From: a bacterium
GTDB lineage: Bacteria; Patescibacteriota; Saccharimonadia; Saccharimonadales; Saccharimonadaceae
Direction of reading: 5' to 3'
NCBI GenBank assembly: GCA_030452455.1
Contig: JAKDMF010000004.1
Coordinates: 1-32,352, forward strand
DNA: 32,352 nt
The first letter of the stretch is position 1; the number at the start of each line of letters is the position of its first letter. The notes below the pieces were generated by a model, which searched no databases, was not told where the DNA came from, and was given only the letters and a program-made list of their open reading frames with translations. The translations under genes and the position numbers were made by a program. Shown piece after piece: positions 9,255 through 19,249 of this stretch.

Positions 9255-9812
9255 ATGAAATTATTGGTAGTGACTGCGAGTGTTCGCGAAAATCGGGTCG
9301 GTGGAATAATCGGTGACTGGACAACTGAATTTGCCACCAACCACGCTGGATTCGATGAAGTTGAGTCAGTTGATCTGCGCGAGCTAAATCTACCAGTCTT
9401 CAATGAGCCGAACCACCCGATGGCTCAAGACTATAAGTATGACCACACTAAAAAGTGGAGTGCTATCGTCGATAGCGCCGACGCTATCATATTCGTCTTG
9501 CCAGAATATAATTTCTTTGCCCCCGGCTCACTAGTCAACGCCATCGATTATCTGACCAAAGAGTGGGCTTATAAGCCGGCTGGACTAGTCAGCTATGGCG
9601 GTGCCTCGGGCGGTATGCGCTCGGCTCAGTCGATTAAGCCGCTACTTAACACCGTCAAGGTTGTACCGATGTCGGAGAGTGTCTCGTTCCATATGGTTAA
9701 TAACTATATCGACGGCGAGCAGGTTAGGGCTGACAAAATGCACGATGAATCAGCCGCTGCCATGCTCGATGAGATGGTGCGCTGGACGAAAGCTCTAACA
9801 AGTCTCCGATAG
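9255..9812 (+). CDS. NADPH-dependent FMN reductase family protein
   Basis: VVTASVRENRVGGIIGDW, VLPEYNFFAPGSLVNAIDYLTKEWAYKPAGLVSYGGASGGMRSAQ; SD GGAGG. Confidence 0.9.
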   Translation: MKLLVVTASVRENRVGGIIGDWTTEFATNHAGFDEVESVDLRELNLPVFNEPNHPMAQDYKYDHTKKWSAIVDSADAIIFVLPEYNFFAPGSLVNAIDYLTKEWAYKPAGLVSYGGASGGMRSAQSIKPLLNTVKVVPMSESVSFHMVNNYIDGEQVRADKMHDESAAAMLDEMVRWTKALTSLR

Positions 9813-9852
9813 TTTTTCGCTTATGTTCGACTATTGTTGATATACTAGGTAT

Positions 9853-12156
9853 ATGACAAATACGGCAAAACAGGGTATGGGCGACGGACTGCCGATTTTT
9901 AACTACAAGCAGGCGATCATCGATGCCGTTCATAGCAACCAGGTTACCATAATAACGGCCGAGACGGGTGCCGGTAAGAGTACTCAGGTGCCACAATATC
10001 TAATCGACGCGGGTTACGAAAAGGTTATCGTGACTGAGCCGCGAATACTAGCTGCTCGCAATCTATCGCTGCGAGTCAGGCAGGAGTGGCTCGATAGTCA
10101 CCCCGAGGCAGCCGAGCTGGAGATTGCCTACCGAACCGCCCATGAGCGAGATGACGATCCGACCACTACTAAGGTGCTGTATTGTACCGACGGCCTGCAA
10201 CTGGTGCGTGAGTTAACTGGTAGCGGCACAACAACCAAGCAGGTTCTAGTCCTCGACGAAGTCCACGAGTGGAACGAGAATATGGAGGTTCTGATAGCTT
10301 GGTCCAAGCAGCGGGCTAGTCAGGATCCTAATTTTAAAATTGTGATTATGAGCGCTACTATCGAATCGGCTAGTCTGGCTAGGTATTATGGCACCGAGGC
10401 GGTTATAGAAGTGCCGGGGCGAAGTTATGATGTCAAAAAGCGTCATGGCAGCGACGTCGTCTCAGAAATAATGAGCTACTTGCCGCAGCAGAAGAATCTA
10501 CTAGTTTTTCTGCCGGGTAAGTCTGAAATCCAAGAAGTCAACGACATTATAGCCAGGCAGGCGACCAAGCATAAAGTTCCGGTCATTGCTCTCCATTCCC
10601 AACTGGAGGCAGTGGCTCAGCAGGCAGCGTTTGAGAGCTACCCGAGCGGCAAAGTTATCCTGGCGACAAATATTGCTCAGACTAGTGTGACTATCGACGA
10701 TGTAGACGTCGTAATTGACAGCGGACTGGAGCGCCAGATTGAGGTCCGGAGCGGCGTTGAAGGACTTTTCTTGAACCAGGTAGCGAAAGCTGACTGCTTG
10801 CAGCGAGCTGGTCGAGCTGGCCGAACCAAACACGGTGAATATGTGCTGGCCCAGCTTGGTGAAATGGAGTGTATCAGCCTTGACGATCGGCAAGACTACG
10901 GTCAGCCGGAGATACTGCGTAAGCACATCGACCGGGTGGCTCTGCGCCTAGCCAGTATCGGCGTTGATATCGACGAGCTGGAGTTTTACCACTCACCGAG
11001 TAAAACCGCTATCAAACGAGCTAAGCGACGCCTGAAAGACCTCGGTGCGCTTGATCTACGCGGAGCGATTACTGATATCGGCCGGCAGATGGAGCAGTAT
11101 CCAGTTGAATCGAAGTATGGCCGGATGATTGTCGAAGCCTATCAGTATAACGCCCCAGTCCAGTCATGGTTAATTGCTATTATTGGTATCCAGGAGTCGG
11201 GTGGAATTGTCCGGGGCGGCACGCAATATGACGGCTGGAAGCAGTACGTCACCCACGACCAGTCAGATTTAATCGCCGAGTACGATGTCTATCTGGCGCT
11301 CGAGGATATTTACCCCGAAGAATACGAAGACCTCGGTATTATCGAAAAGAATGTCGACAAGGCGGAGGATGTTATCTCACGGCTCAGTGAAGTGCTCGGC
11401 ATAACTTATGACAAAGACCAGCAGCTAACCAAGCAGGAGCACGCCGACCTGTTACGCTGCATTGTGGCCGGCCAAATTGACCAGCTCTGGACTATCAATC
11501 AACGCGGCCAAGCCCTGCACTATATTACTCACGACGAGCGAGAAATATCGAATAGTTCGGTCGTCAAAAAAACGCCACTATTTGCTGGCACGCCATTTGA
11601 CCTGCAGGTGTCGAGCAAATCAGGCAAGCTGGAGGTTCTGCATCTAGTTCAGGATATAACTCGGGTCGATCCGAAGTGGCTGGCCGAGCTCCGCCCAGAT
11701 GTTTTCAAGCTCAAGCCCGGTACTCAGATGTATTACGACCCGTATATCGAGGGACTAGCTGAGCGACAGGACGTTTTAGTCCATGGCATGGTGTTGTCCG
11801 GTTCCGGCACACCTGTCACCAAAGCCTCATCCTATAACCGCAAACAATTCGAAGATCAATTCGCCCTCTGGGTGCACGAAAAACTAGAGTTCAAAAAATC
11901 AAAACTCGGCCGATTTACGCGTCGCCGAGTCAAAGTACCGAGCCTCCGGCAACTAGCCCTCCAGATTCGAGGCCGGGCCGGCGGAGTGGTTGCTCTCGAT
12001 CAGCTTGATAGCAAGGCTAGGCGCGAGCTGCTTAATTTAGCTCGGCTAGACGCACCGGGCGGGGGTAGGTCCGACAAGCCGGATAAAAAGCGTCGTTTCG
12101 GTAAGCCGAAGCAAAAAGATAAGCGTTTTAAGGGACCAAAGCACAAACGCTACTAA
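9853..12156 (+). CDS. DEAH/HrpB-like RNA helicase (motif II DEVH), basic C-terminal tail
   Basis: Walker A AETGAGKSTQVPQYL, DEVHEWNEN, SAT, QRAGRAGRT; C-terminal KPDKKRRFGKPKQKDKRFKGPKHKRY. Confidence 0.9.
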   Translation: MTNTAKQGMGDGLPIFNYKQAIIDAVHSNQVTIITAETGAGKSTQVPQYLIDAGYEKVIVTEPRILAARNLSLRVRQEWLDSHPEAAELEIAYRTAHERDDDPTTTKVLYCTDGLQLVRELTGSGTTTKQVLVLDEVHEWNENMEVLIAWSKQRASQDPNFKIVIMSATIESASLARYYGTEAVIEVPGRSYDVKKRHGSDVVSEIMSYLPQQKNLLVFLPGKSEIQEVNDIIARQATKHKVPVIALHSQLEAVAQQAAFESYPSGKVILATNIAQTSVTIDDVDVVIDSGLERQIEVRSGVEGLFLNQVAKADCLQRAGRAGRTKHGEYVLAQLGEMECISLDDRQDYGQPEILRKHIDRVALRLASIGVDIDELEFYHSPSKTAIKRAKRRLKDLGALDLRGAITDIGRQMEQYPVESKYGRMIVEAYQYNAPVQSWLIAIIGIQESGGIVRGGTQYDGWKQYVTHDQSDLIAEYDVYLALEDIYPEEYEDLGIIEKNVDKAEDVISRLSEVLGITYDKDQQLTKQEHADLLRCIVAGQIDQLWTINQRGQALHYITHDEREISNSSVVKKTPLFAGTPFDLQVSSKSGKLEVLHLVQDITRVDPKWLAELRPDVFKLKPGTQMYYDPYIEGLAERQDVLVHGMVLSGSGTPVTKASSYNRKQFEDQFALWVHEKLEFKKSKLGRFTRRRVKVPSLRQLALQIRGRAGGVVALDQLDSKARRELLNLARLDAPGGGRSDKPDKKRRFGKPKQKDKRFKGPKHKRY

Positions 12157-12186
12157 GCCATCAGCGAGTCCACTATCGTATTTAAC

Positions 12187-12217
12187 TATTTACTAAACAG
12201 AGTAAATATGGTAATAT
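12187..12217 (+). promoter_or_regulatory. Promoter of the second helicase with operator-like dyad over the -35
   Basis: TATTTACT(12187-12194) AAACAG AGTAAATA(12201-12208); -35-like TTTACT 12189-12194, 17-nt spacer, -10 TAATAT 12212-12217. Confidence 0.5.
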
Positions 12218-12252
12218 AGCGGCAATACAAACTGTGTGGTAATCGAGGTCGT

Positions 12253-15120
12253 ATGCAACGAAGTTTTGGTCGTGTAGACAATGATCACAGCCCCAAAGAA
12301 GGCTATCCTACGCCTGCGCATTATTACCACGAGAATCAGTTAGCTCAGCCAGAAATAAATAAACGAAAAATCGCCGAAATACAGCAGCAAATTGGTACGC
12401 GATCAGTTGAACTTACAGTCGAGACACCGTACCGATATAGCGGTGAGATTAGTCCGGCAGATTTGATCAGCCAAATGGCCGTACCGTATCAGGTTGAGCT
12501 CGAGGCTCGACGCGAAGAAGAAATGATCAAGAGCTTTGAAGGCTTCGGCAACCCAGAACTGCCAACTGCGGCCTATAAGCAGGAGATTATCGAGGCCGTT
12601 GCTAGCCATCAAGTAACGATTATTTCTGGCGACACTGGATCGGGTAAAAGCACCCAAGTTCCACAATTTCTATATGAGGCTGGCCACTCGATAGCCATGA
12701 CACAGCCGCGCCGAATCGCTGCCTATGGCGTAGCCGAGCGAATTGATGAAGAGTTACGCCAGGTCTCAGCCGATGAGCTACCCGAGAACGTAGTTGGCTA
12801 TCATACGGCGGAGAAGAACACGACCGATAAATCGACTAAGATCACTGTCTTCACCGACGGCCTGAAGCTAGTTAAAAAGCTCAATGAAAAATCCAGCAAA
12901 ATGGAAGAAATCCTTGTGATCGACGAAGTCCACGAGTGGAACGAAAATATTGAACTACTTGTGGCACACACTAAAAAGCTGCTAGCGGAAAACAGCGACA
13001 TGAAACTGGTCATTATGAGCGCCACTATGGACGGGCATGACCTAGCCCGCTACTACGGCGAAGTTACCAAAGAAGCTCCCTCAGTTATCGAAGTGCCGGG
13101 GCGTACTTTTGGTGTCGAAAAATCAGAGCTACCAACCGAGACAGTCGAGAGTCGGATTTTGCATCACGCCGAGCGTCTGAGCACCAAAAAACAGTCTCAA
13201 ATCGATGCACTGGAACGCGGCGAGGAGTTTGAGTCGGAGCCAACTGACATACTAGTCTTTCTGCCGGGGCTAGGCGAAATAAACGACAAGTTAGGCTATG
13301 TCAAAAAACATCTACCAGCTGAAATGCGCGATACAGTTAAAGCCCTGCCGCTTCACAGCAAGGTAGGCGAGGACATCCAGCAGGAGGTCTTTCAGGCTCA
13401 TCACGATGGTATCAAAATAATCCTGGCAACTAACGTGGCTCAAACCAGTATCACCGTCAACGGTATCGATACTGTGATCGACAGTGGGCTGGAGCGTCGG
13501 ATTGAGCTTGATGAAGCCGGTGTTCAGGGCCTAAGAGTCGCTCCAGCGTCTCGAGCTGATCTTACTCAGCGGATGGGTCGAACTGGCCGGACCGCACCGG
13601 GTCACTACGAGCTAGTTAAGCTCGATGAATCAACTGATTTCGTACCATTTATCGAGCGACCACAATATTCCGTACCGGAAATACTCCGGGTTGACCTGGC
13701 TCGTAGCATGCTGCGTCTAATCCCGGCCGGTCTTGATATTGAAACGCTTGATTTCTATCACCCGATTGAAAAAGAATCCATCAAGCGCGCCAAAGATGAA
13801 CTATACGGCTTGGGTGCGATTGATCAAGACGGTAATATAACTAAATCTGGCCGCCGCATGAATGATTTCCCGCTTAGTCCAAACTCCGGTCGAATGATGG
13901 TTGAGTCAGAAAATTACTCAAAACCAGTCCGGTCCTATATGGCGGCTATGACAGCCATCAAAGAGGTCGGTGGGCTACCGATGTACAACAAGCGCTCCAG
14001 TAACTGGAAAAAACTAACCAGCCAGACTAAGTCTGACATGCTGGCCCAACTCGATATATTTATAGCCATGAACGGCCAAGATTTTGAAACCCAGCGCGAG
14101 TTTGATATCGACGTTAAAAATATGCGCCGAGCCCATGAGCAGTTCAACAAAATCAACAACCTAGTTGATGGCAGCGACGATGCTCTAGCTACTAATCCAT
14201 CCAGTGACCAGATCGAGAATATGCAGAGCTGTATCTATGCCGGTATGGTTAACCAAGTTTTCAAATTCAGTGGTAACAACGAGCGAAAACGGCCCTCGTT
14301 TAGGCACCTTAACTCCAAGGACAAGACCCGTCGAGAAATCAGTAACCGGAGCGTAGTTGACTTTAAGGGTCGCAAAGATGGCTACCTAGTTGGTGAAAAA
14401 TGGCGAGCTGAATTCAAGCGCGGCTCGGAGCTAGTTGATCGACATATTATTGAAGGTGTCACTGTACTAGAAGACCCGAAAGTACTCGGCAAAATAGCCG
14501 CCCGACTTGTCAGCTGGGAGCAGACTAGTCAAGAAACTCACTGGCGTAACGGGCGACCGGCTAAAAACGAAAAATTGATGCTGGGTGAGATTGAAATGAG
14601 CGACAGCCGAGAAGCCGAGGCAGCGCCATCAGAGACGACTCGCCAGGTTATTATCGACAAAGCTCTTGATCGACCCGGTCCAGCCCAGGAGCATATTAGG
14701 CGCGTCAAAAGCGAAGTTGAGAAGCTCCAGCACCGCACCACTCAAGACCTTAAAAAAATAACCCATAGCGATCTAATGAAAATGGTAGATCAGGCTGCGC
14801 CGACAGATATCGTCGATCCATTTGTGATAGATAATAATCTATGGATCGCAATTGATAAGCACAATATCACAGTTGATAACTATGTTTCACCTGAGAAGCA
14901 GCAAGAAATTATGGAAAACTCACCATCAACCATTGACGCTGGTGGTGTCGAATACTACGTTGAGTATCATGGTGGCGAGCCACGAATTAAGCGCTATCAA
15001 AACAACGATATTTTAAAAACCGATGGTGATATCACTCTGGCGGACGGCCGCAAGGTTATGTTCGTCTACAAAAAACAGATGTACAGTTCTAGTCAGCTAA
15101 AATCGACTCTTCAGGCTTAA
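12253..15120 (+). CDS. Second DEAH/HrpA-B-like RNA helicase (motif II DEVH), paralogue of the preceding gene with N- and C-terminal extensions
   Basis: GDTGSGKSTQVPQFL, DEVHEWNEN, SAT, QRMGRTGRT; 955 aa. Confidence 0.9.
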   Translation: MQRSFGRVDNDHSPKEGYPTPAHYYHENQLAQPEINKRKIAEIQQQIGTRSVELTVETPYRYSGEISPADLISQMAVPYQVELEARREEEMIKSFEGFGNPELPTAAYKQEIIEAVASHQVTIISGDTGSGKSTQVPQFLYEAGHSIAMTQPRRIAAYGVAERIDEELRQVSADELPENVVGYHTAEKNTTDKSTKITVFTDGLKLVKKLNEKSSKMEEILVIDEVHEWNENIELLVAHTKKLLAENSDMKLVIMSATMDGHDLARYYGEVTKEAPSVIEVPGRTFGVEKSELPTETVESRILHHAERLSTKKQSQIDALERGEEFESEPTDILVFLPGLGEINDKLGYVKKHLPAEMRDTVKALPLHSKVGEDIQQEVFQAHHDGIKIILATNVAQTSITVNGIDTVIDSGLERRIELDEAGVQGLRVAPASRADLTQRMGRTGRTAPGHYELVKLDESTDFVPFIERPQYSVPEILRVDLARSMLRLIPAGLDIETLDFYHPIEKESIKRAKDELYGLGAIDQDGNITKSGRRMNDFPLSPNSGRMMVESENYSKPVRSYMAAMTAIKEVGGLPMYNKRSSNWKKLTSQTKSDMLAQLDIFIAMNGQDFETQREFDIDVKNMRRAHEQFNKINNLVDGSDDALATNPSSDQIENMQSCIYAGMVNQVFKFSGNNERKRPSFRHLNSKDKTRREISNRSVVDFKGRKDGYLVGEKWRAEFKRGSELVDRHIIEGVTVLEDPKVLGKIAARLVSWEQTSQETHWRNGRPAKNEKLMLGEIEMSDSREAEAAPSETTRQVIIDKALDRPGPAQEHIRRVKSEVEKLQHRTTQDLKKITHSDLMKMVDQAAPTDIVDPFVIDNNLWIAIDKHNITVDNYVSPEKQQEIMENSPSTIDAGGVEYYVEYHGGEPRIKRYQNNDILKTDGDITLADGRKVMFVYKKQMYSSSQLKSTLQA

Positions 15121-15136
15121 GCAATATTGCACCGAC

Positions 15137-15168
15137 CGTCTATCTTTAGTATTATATATAGATAGACG
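15137..15168. promoter_or_regulatory. Operator-like dyad around the putative -10 of the ABC transporter operon
   Basis: CGTCTATCT(15137-15145)-14 nt-AGATAGACG(15160-15168); A/T-rich -10-like sequence (TATTATATATA) within the spacer. Confidence 0.5.
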
Positions 15169-15185
15169 TAACGATAGGGGACTAA

Positions 15186-15881
15186 GTGATTGAAGTAAAA
15201 CAAGTTACAAAAACCTACGGCAAGAAAAAGAACATCTTCACGGCGCTCGATGATGTTAATTTTTCGGTGCCCAGTAACACCAGCGTCGCGATTGTCGGTA
15301 AGTCCGGCTCAGGTAAGTCGACGCTAATGCACATTATGAGCGGGCTCGACCGGCCCCAGCACGGCGAGATTATAATCGGTGATCGCGACATACTAAAACT
15401 TAAAGCCAGGCAGACCGACTCATTTCGGGCTAAGCAGATGGGCTTTGTTTTCCAGAGCTTTTTCGTTGAAGCTAATGAGTCATGTTACGAAAACGTCTCC
15501 CTGTCTCTTGAAATGTCACGTACACCGCAAATGGAGCGACGCAAACGGATTGAAGCAGCGCTGGCTGACGTCGACTTAACAGACAAAATTAAGTCCAAAG
15601 CCGGTGATCTATCGGGCGGCCAAAAGCAGCGCTTAGCGATTGCCCGAGCGATTGTTAACCAGCCAAAATTGCTATTTGCTGATGAGCCAACTGGCAACCT
15701 CGATACTGCCACTTCCCAGGTTGTTGAGGATCTATTATTTAAATACCAAACCGACAACAAGGCAACCTTGATAATCGTAACGCACGACGAAGAGCTAGCC
15801 GCCCGCTGTGACATGCAGATTATCATTAGCGACGGCAAAATATCAGAGATTCACGAAGCCGCCAAAAAGGAGTCTAAATAA
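15186..15881 (+). CDS. ABC transporter ATP-binding protein (MacB/LolD-like); GTG start
   Basis: GKSGSGKSTLMHIMSGLD, LSGGQKQRLAIARAI, LFADEPTGNLD. Confidence 0.94.
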   Translation: MIEVKQVTKTYGKKKNIFTALDDVNFSVPSNTSVAIVGKSGSGKSTLMHIMSGLDRPQHGEIIIGDRDILKLKARQTDSFRAKQMGFVFQSFFVEANESCYENVSLSLEMSRTPQMERRKRIEAALADVDLTDKIKSKAGDLSGGQKQRLAIARAIVNQPKLLFADEPTGNLDTATSQVVEDLLFKYQTDNKATLIIVTHDEELAARCDMQIIISDGKISEIHEAAKKESK

Positions 15882-17263
15882 TGAAAACTATTGATATTGT
15901 AAAGCGAGCCGGTCGTAACTTAGGCCGAGCCAAGTCTCGAACTTTTTTGACAGCTGTGGCTATATCAGTTGGTGGTTTTGCTATTGTGGCTTCACTAGCC
16001 GCCGGCACGGGCGCCAAGCACTACGTCGACCAGGTGATTAGCGCTAATATGGACGAGCAATCGCTGGTAATCTACGCCGACTCCAAGTTTACCGATACCT
16101 CAAATGCCGCTACAAACTTTGCGCCTGGTCTGCGTGAATATGATCCAGATAGTTTTGAATCTCAGGGTGTTGATATGAAAGCTTTGACTCAAGACAATAT
16201 CGATCAACTGCGCCAGCGCGATGATCTTGCCAGCGTCGAGCCTTTTTATCAGCTGCAGCCGCAGTATGTAACTTTTGGGGTTGATAAGGGTCAGAAATAT
16301 TCGTCGGATGTTTATGCCTATGATGGCTCCAAGGTTTCACCGACGCTAGTCGGTAACATGCCGGAGCTTCATGGCATGTTGGGCGATGATGACGCCGTTA
16401 TTCCGCAGGCTTACTTAAAAACTCTCGGCATCGAAGAATCTGACGCTCAGAAAGCTATCGGCAGCGAAGTGACTGTTCGCGTCCAGCAGACACCCCAGAG
16501 TGTTGATAAAGATGAAATTCAAGCTGCCTTTATGAAGGGTGGAGAAAAAGCTGTTCAGAAATTGACTGAGGGCAAAACTATCGACAAAACATTCCAGATT
16601 GTTGCGGTCATGGGCAACTCGGTCAACGAGCTAGATCAACAGCAGGGTGTATTTATCAGCAGTAACGCCGCCAAAGAGCTATCCGATTTTAGCACCGAGG
16701 GAACTGACCTGCACGGTAAATATATGATGGCATTTGCGGTAGTAAAGGACGGTCTTGATCCAGCTGAGGTCAAAGATTCACTTAAAAATGATAAATTTTA
16801 CGCCTCAACTGCTGAAGACCTTCAGCAACTGCTATTTACATTTGTAAATGTCCTGCTCGGTATTGTGATTGGCTTCGGGGCACTAGCCCTAGTTGTCAGT
16901 GTCTTCGGTATCATTAATACCCAGTACATATCTGTCCTAGAGCGAACTCAGCAGATTGGCCTGATGAAGGCGCTCGGCGCCTCGAAGCGCGATATCGCCC
17001 GGCTGTTTAGGTACGAAGCTGCCTGGGTCGGCTTCCTGGGCGGAGCGCTCGGAGCTGGCGCCGCCTGGATTGCCGGAACTATCGCTAACCCGTGGATTAC
17101 CGATAAGCTGAACTTAGGCGACGGCAACTCACTGTTAATGTTTGAACTATTGCCATCGATTGGTGTTATTGTACTACTGGTTATTGTAGCGGTTGTATCC
17201 GGCTGGCTACCAAGCCGCAAAGCCGCTCGGCTCGATCCAATCGAAGCTCTCCGGACAGAATAA
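15881..17263 (+). CDS. ABC transporter permease, MacB/FtsX family
   Basis: N-terminal TM, large extracytoplasmic domain, C-terminal FtsX-type TMs with ERTQQIGLMKALGASKRDIARLF and SGWLPSRKAARLDPIEALRTE; ATG overlaps the upstream stop. Confidence 0.92.
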   Translation: MKTIDIVKRAGRNLGRAKSRTFLTAVAISVGGFAIVASLAAGTGAKHYVDQVISANMDEQSLVIYADSKFTDTSNAATNFAPGLREYDPDSFESQGVDMKALTQDNIDQLRQRDDLASVEPFYQLQPQYVTFGVDKGQKYSSDVYAYDGSKVSPTLVGNMPELHGMLGDDDAVIPQAYLKTLGIEESDAQKAIGSEVTVRVQQTPQSVDKDEIQAAFMKGGEKAVQKLTEGKTIDKTFQIVAVMGNSVNELDQQQGVFISSNAAKELSDFSTEGTDLHGKYMMAFAVVKDGLDPAEVKDSLKNDKFYASTAEDLQQLLFTFVNVLLGIVIGFGALALVVSVFGIINTQYISVLERTQQIGLMKALGASKRDIARLFRYEAAWVGFLGGALGAGAAWIAGTIANPWITDKLNLGDGNSLLMFELLPSIGVIVLLVIVAVVSGWLPSRKAARLDPIEALRTE

Positions 17264-17284
17264 ATTATTTCAAAAAAGAGAAGC

Positions 17285-17307
17285 GGCCAGATTATAAAAA
17301 TCTGGCC
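17285..17307. repeat. Hairpin between ABC permease and the minus-strand membrane protein gene
   Basis: GGCCAGATT(17285-17293) ATAAA AATCTGGCC(17299-17307); no adjacent T-tract. Confidence 0.5.
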
Positions 17308-17327
17308 TAGCTTACTCTCCGAGTCAA

Positions 17328-17702
17328 TTATCGATCTATCTTTTGATAGTTCCCCCGGGTAGCTGCGTGGCTGATAGTAGTAGCGATGACAAAGATGCCA
17401 ACGAAAAATGTGAGAGCTGCGAGAGCTGATAGAGCATTGGTGCTCCGGATGTGTGCAGTTTGGGCAGCATCGGCTGCTTCCATGCGCTGAGATTCATTTT
17501 CGCAGTTATAAACTGCAGTTGAACCGGTTTCTCCGCTTGGCTCCCAGGTTTCAACCGGGCAGACGCCATAGGCGCCATCGACTCGATTCTCGTAGGCGTC
17601 ATAGGACGAACCCATGACTTGGACTGCAAAAAATGCACATCCGCCAGCTAGAAGAGCGGCGATGACGGTGAACAGAAAACGACGACCTTTGTAGGTAAGC
17701 AT
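17328..17702 (-). CDS. Small membrane protein with two TM segments and an extracytoplasmic domain
   Basis: 124 aa on minus strand; hydrophobic N- and C-terminal segments flanking a polar Cys-containing region; AAGGA SD at 17710-17714 (minus). Confidence 0.65.
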   Translation of the reverse strand: MLTYKGRRFLFTVIAALLAGGCAFFAVQVMGSSYDAYENRVDGAYGVCPVETWEPSGETGSTAVYNCENESQRMEAADAAQTAHIRSTNALSALAALTFFVGIFVIATTISHAATRGNYQKIDR

Positions 17703-17855
17703 GACTGTATCCTTAGGGGGGGGAGACGATAATTGTAATGTACGTTACCGGAGGTAAGCTATCTATATTATAGCACTTATGGTTATCTGTGTCAATGTAT
17801 AGCTCGGCTAACACCTGTCGTTGTAGTTTTTGTGTCTAACAGTTAGAATAGATAC

Positions 17856-19154
17856 ATGTTAGACATACGATATATTCGCGACAACGCAGATGCAGTCCAA
17901 AAAAACGCGACCGATAAAGGCTACGAGGTTTCGATAGCCGAACTACTAAAACTAGATGACTCTCGACGTGAGCTACAGGGACAGGTCGATGAACTACGTG
18001 AAAAACGTAATCAAAACGCCGCTAGCATGAAGGGCGGCAAGCCATCACAAGAGGCGATTGATGAGGGCAAGCGCATCAAGCTTGAGCTAGCGGAGCGTGA
18101 CAAGTATCTAAATCAAGTCGATGCTGAATTTACAGACCTACTCAAACAAGTTCCAAATATGGCAACTGACGACGTGCCTTATGGCGCGACCGAAGACGAA
18201 AACGTTGAAATAAAAGTTGTCGGTGACATACCGCAGTTTGATTTTGCGCCAAAAAACCACTTTGAAATAGCCGAAGCCAAAGGCTGGCTTGATAAAGAGC
18301 GGGCCGCTAAGGTCTCCGGTGCCCGGTTTGCCTATGTTATGGGCGACATGGTGCTCTTGCAGCAGGCTATTATACAGTTTGTGATGAGTACACTGACAGA
18401 TCCGAAAAAAGTAGCGGACATCATAGCTGGTGCCGGACTTGATATTGATACTCGACCATTTATTCCAGTCTTGCCACCGTTGATGATTAAGACCGAGCCG
18501 TATGATCAGATGGACCGTTTGCAGCCCAGCGATGATCGCTATAAGATCGAGGGCGAAGAGCTATGGCTTCAGGGTAGTGCCGAGCACGTGCTCGGTAGTA
18601 TGCACGCTGGTGAGATTTTTGAGCAGAGTGAGCTACCTAAGCGCTATCTTGGATTTGCGACTAGCTTCCGTAAAGAAGCCGGAACATACGGCAAGGACAT
18701 GGAAGGCATTATTCGCATGCATCAGTTCGATAAGCTTGAAATGGAGAGCTTCACGACGGCTGATGACAGTTTCGATGAGCATCAACTATTTGTGGCAATT
18801 CAAGAACACCTATTGCAACAACTTAAGCTGCCGTACCACGTCCTGCTAAAATGCTCGGTTGATATCGGCAAGCCTAATGCTCGTGGTATCGACATGGAAG
18901 TTTGGCTACCGGCTCAGTCAAAGTACCGGGAAACACACACCGCCGACTATATGACAGACTATCAAGCCCGTCGTTTGAACACCCGAGTTAGGCGCGATTC
19001 TGGCAAGTTAGAATTGATCCACACCAATGACGCGACAGCCTTTGCGCTCGGTCGAGCGATGGTGGCAATTATCGAAAACTATCAAACAGTTGATGGTGAC
19101 GTTCGAGTTCCGGAAGTCCTGCAGCCATATCTTGGTGGCCGCGAGACCCTATAG
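17856..19154 (+). CDS. serS: Seryl-tRNA synthetase
   Basis: MLDIRYIRDNADAVQKNATDKGY N-terminal coiled coil, FRKEAGTYGKDMEGIIRMHQFDKLEM, TNDATAFALGRAMVAIIENYQ. Confidence 0.97.
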   Translation: MLDIRYIRDNADAVQKNATDKGYEVSIAELLKLDDSRRELQGQVDELREKRNQNAASMKGGKPSQEAIDEGKRIKLELAERDKYLNQVDAEFTDLLKQVPNMATDDVPYGATEDENVEIKVVGDIPQFDFAPKNHFEIAEAKGWLDKERAAKVSGARFAYVMGDMVLLQQAIIQFVMSTLTDPKKVADIIAGAGLDIDTRPFIPVLPPLMIKTEPYDQMDRLQPSDDRYKIEGEELWLQGSAEHVLGSMHAGEIFEQSELPKRYLGFATSFRKEAGTYGKDMEGIIRMHQFDKLEMESFTTADDSFDEHQLFVAIQEHLLQQLKLPYHVLLKCSVDIGKPNARGIDMEVWLPAQSKYRETHTADYMTDYQARRLNTRVRRDSGKLELIHTNDATAFALGRAMVAIIENYQTVDGDVRVPEVLQPYLGGRETL

Positions 19155-19249
19155 TCTTACTGGGGCCGGCTTCAGCTCGCGTGGACTATAATAGTACTAG
19201 TGTTATAATATAAGTATAGATATAGAACCAACTAAATAAGGAGGTAGAC

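Noticed and set aside
10501-10926. Antisense ORFs inside helicase, secA, lysS and other genes (e.g. 10501-10926 -, 15485-15838 -, 8302-8691 -)
   Set aside because: They lie fully inside strongly supported genes on the opposite strand, with no SD, promoter or recognisable domains.
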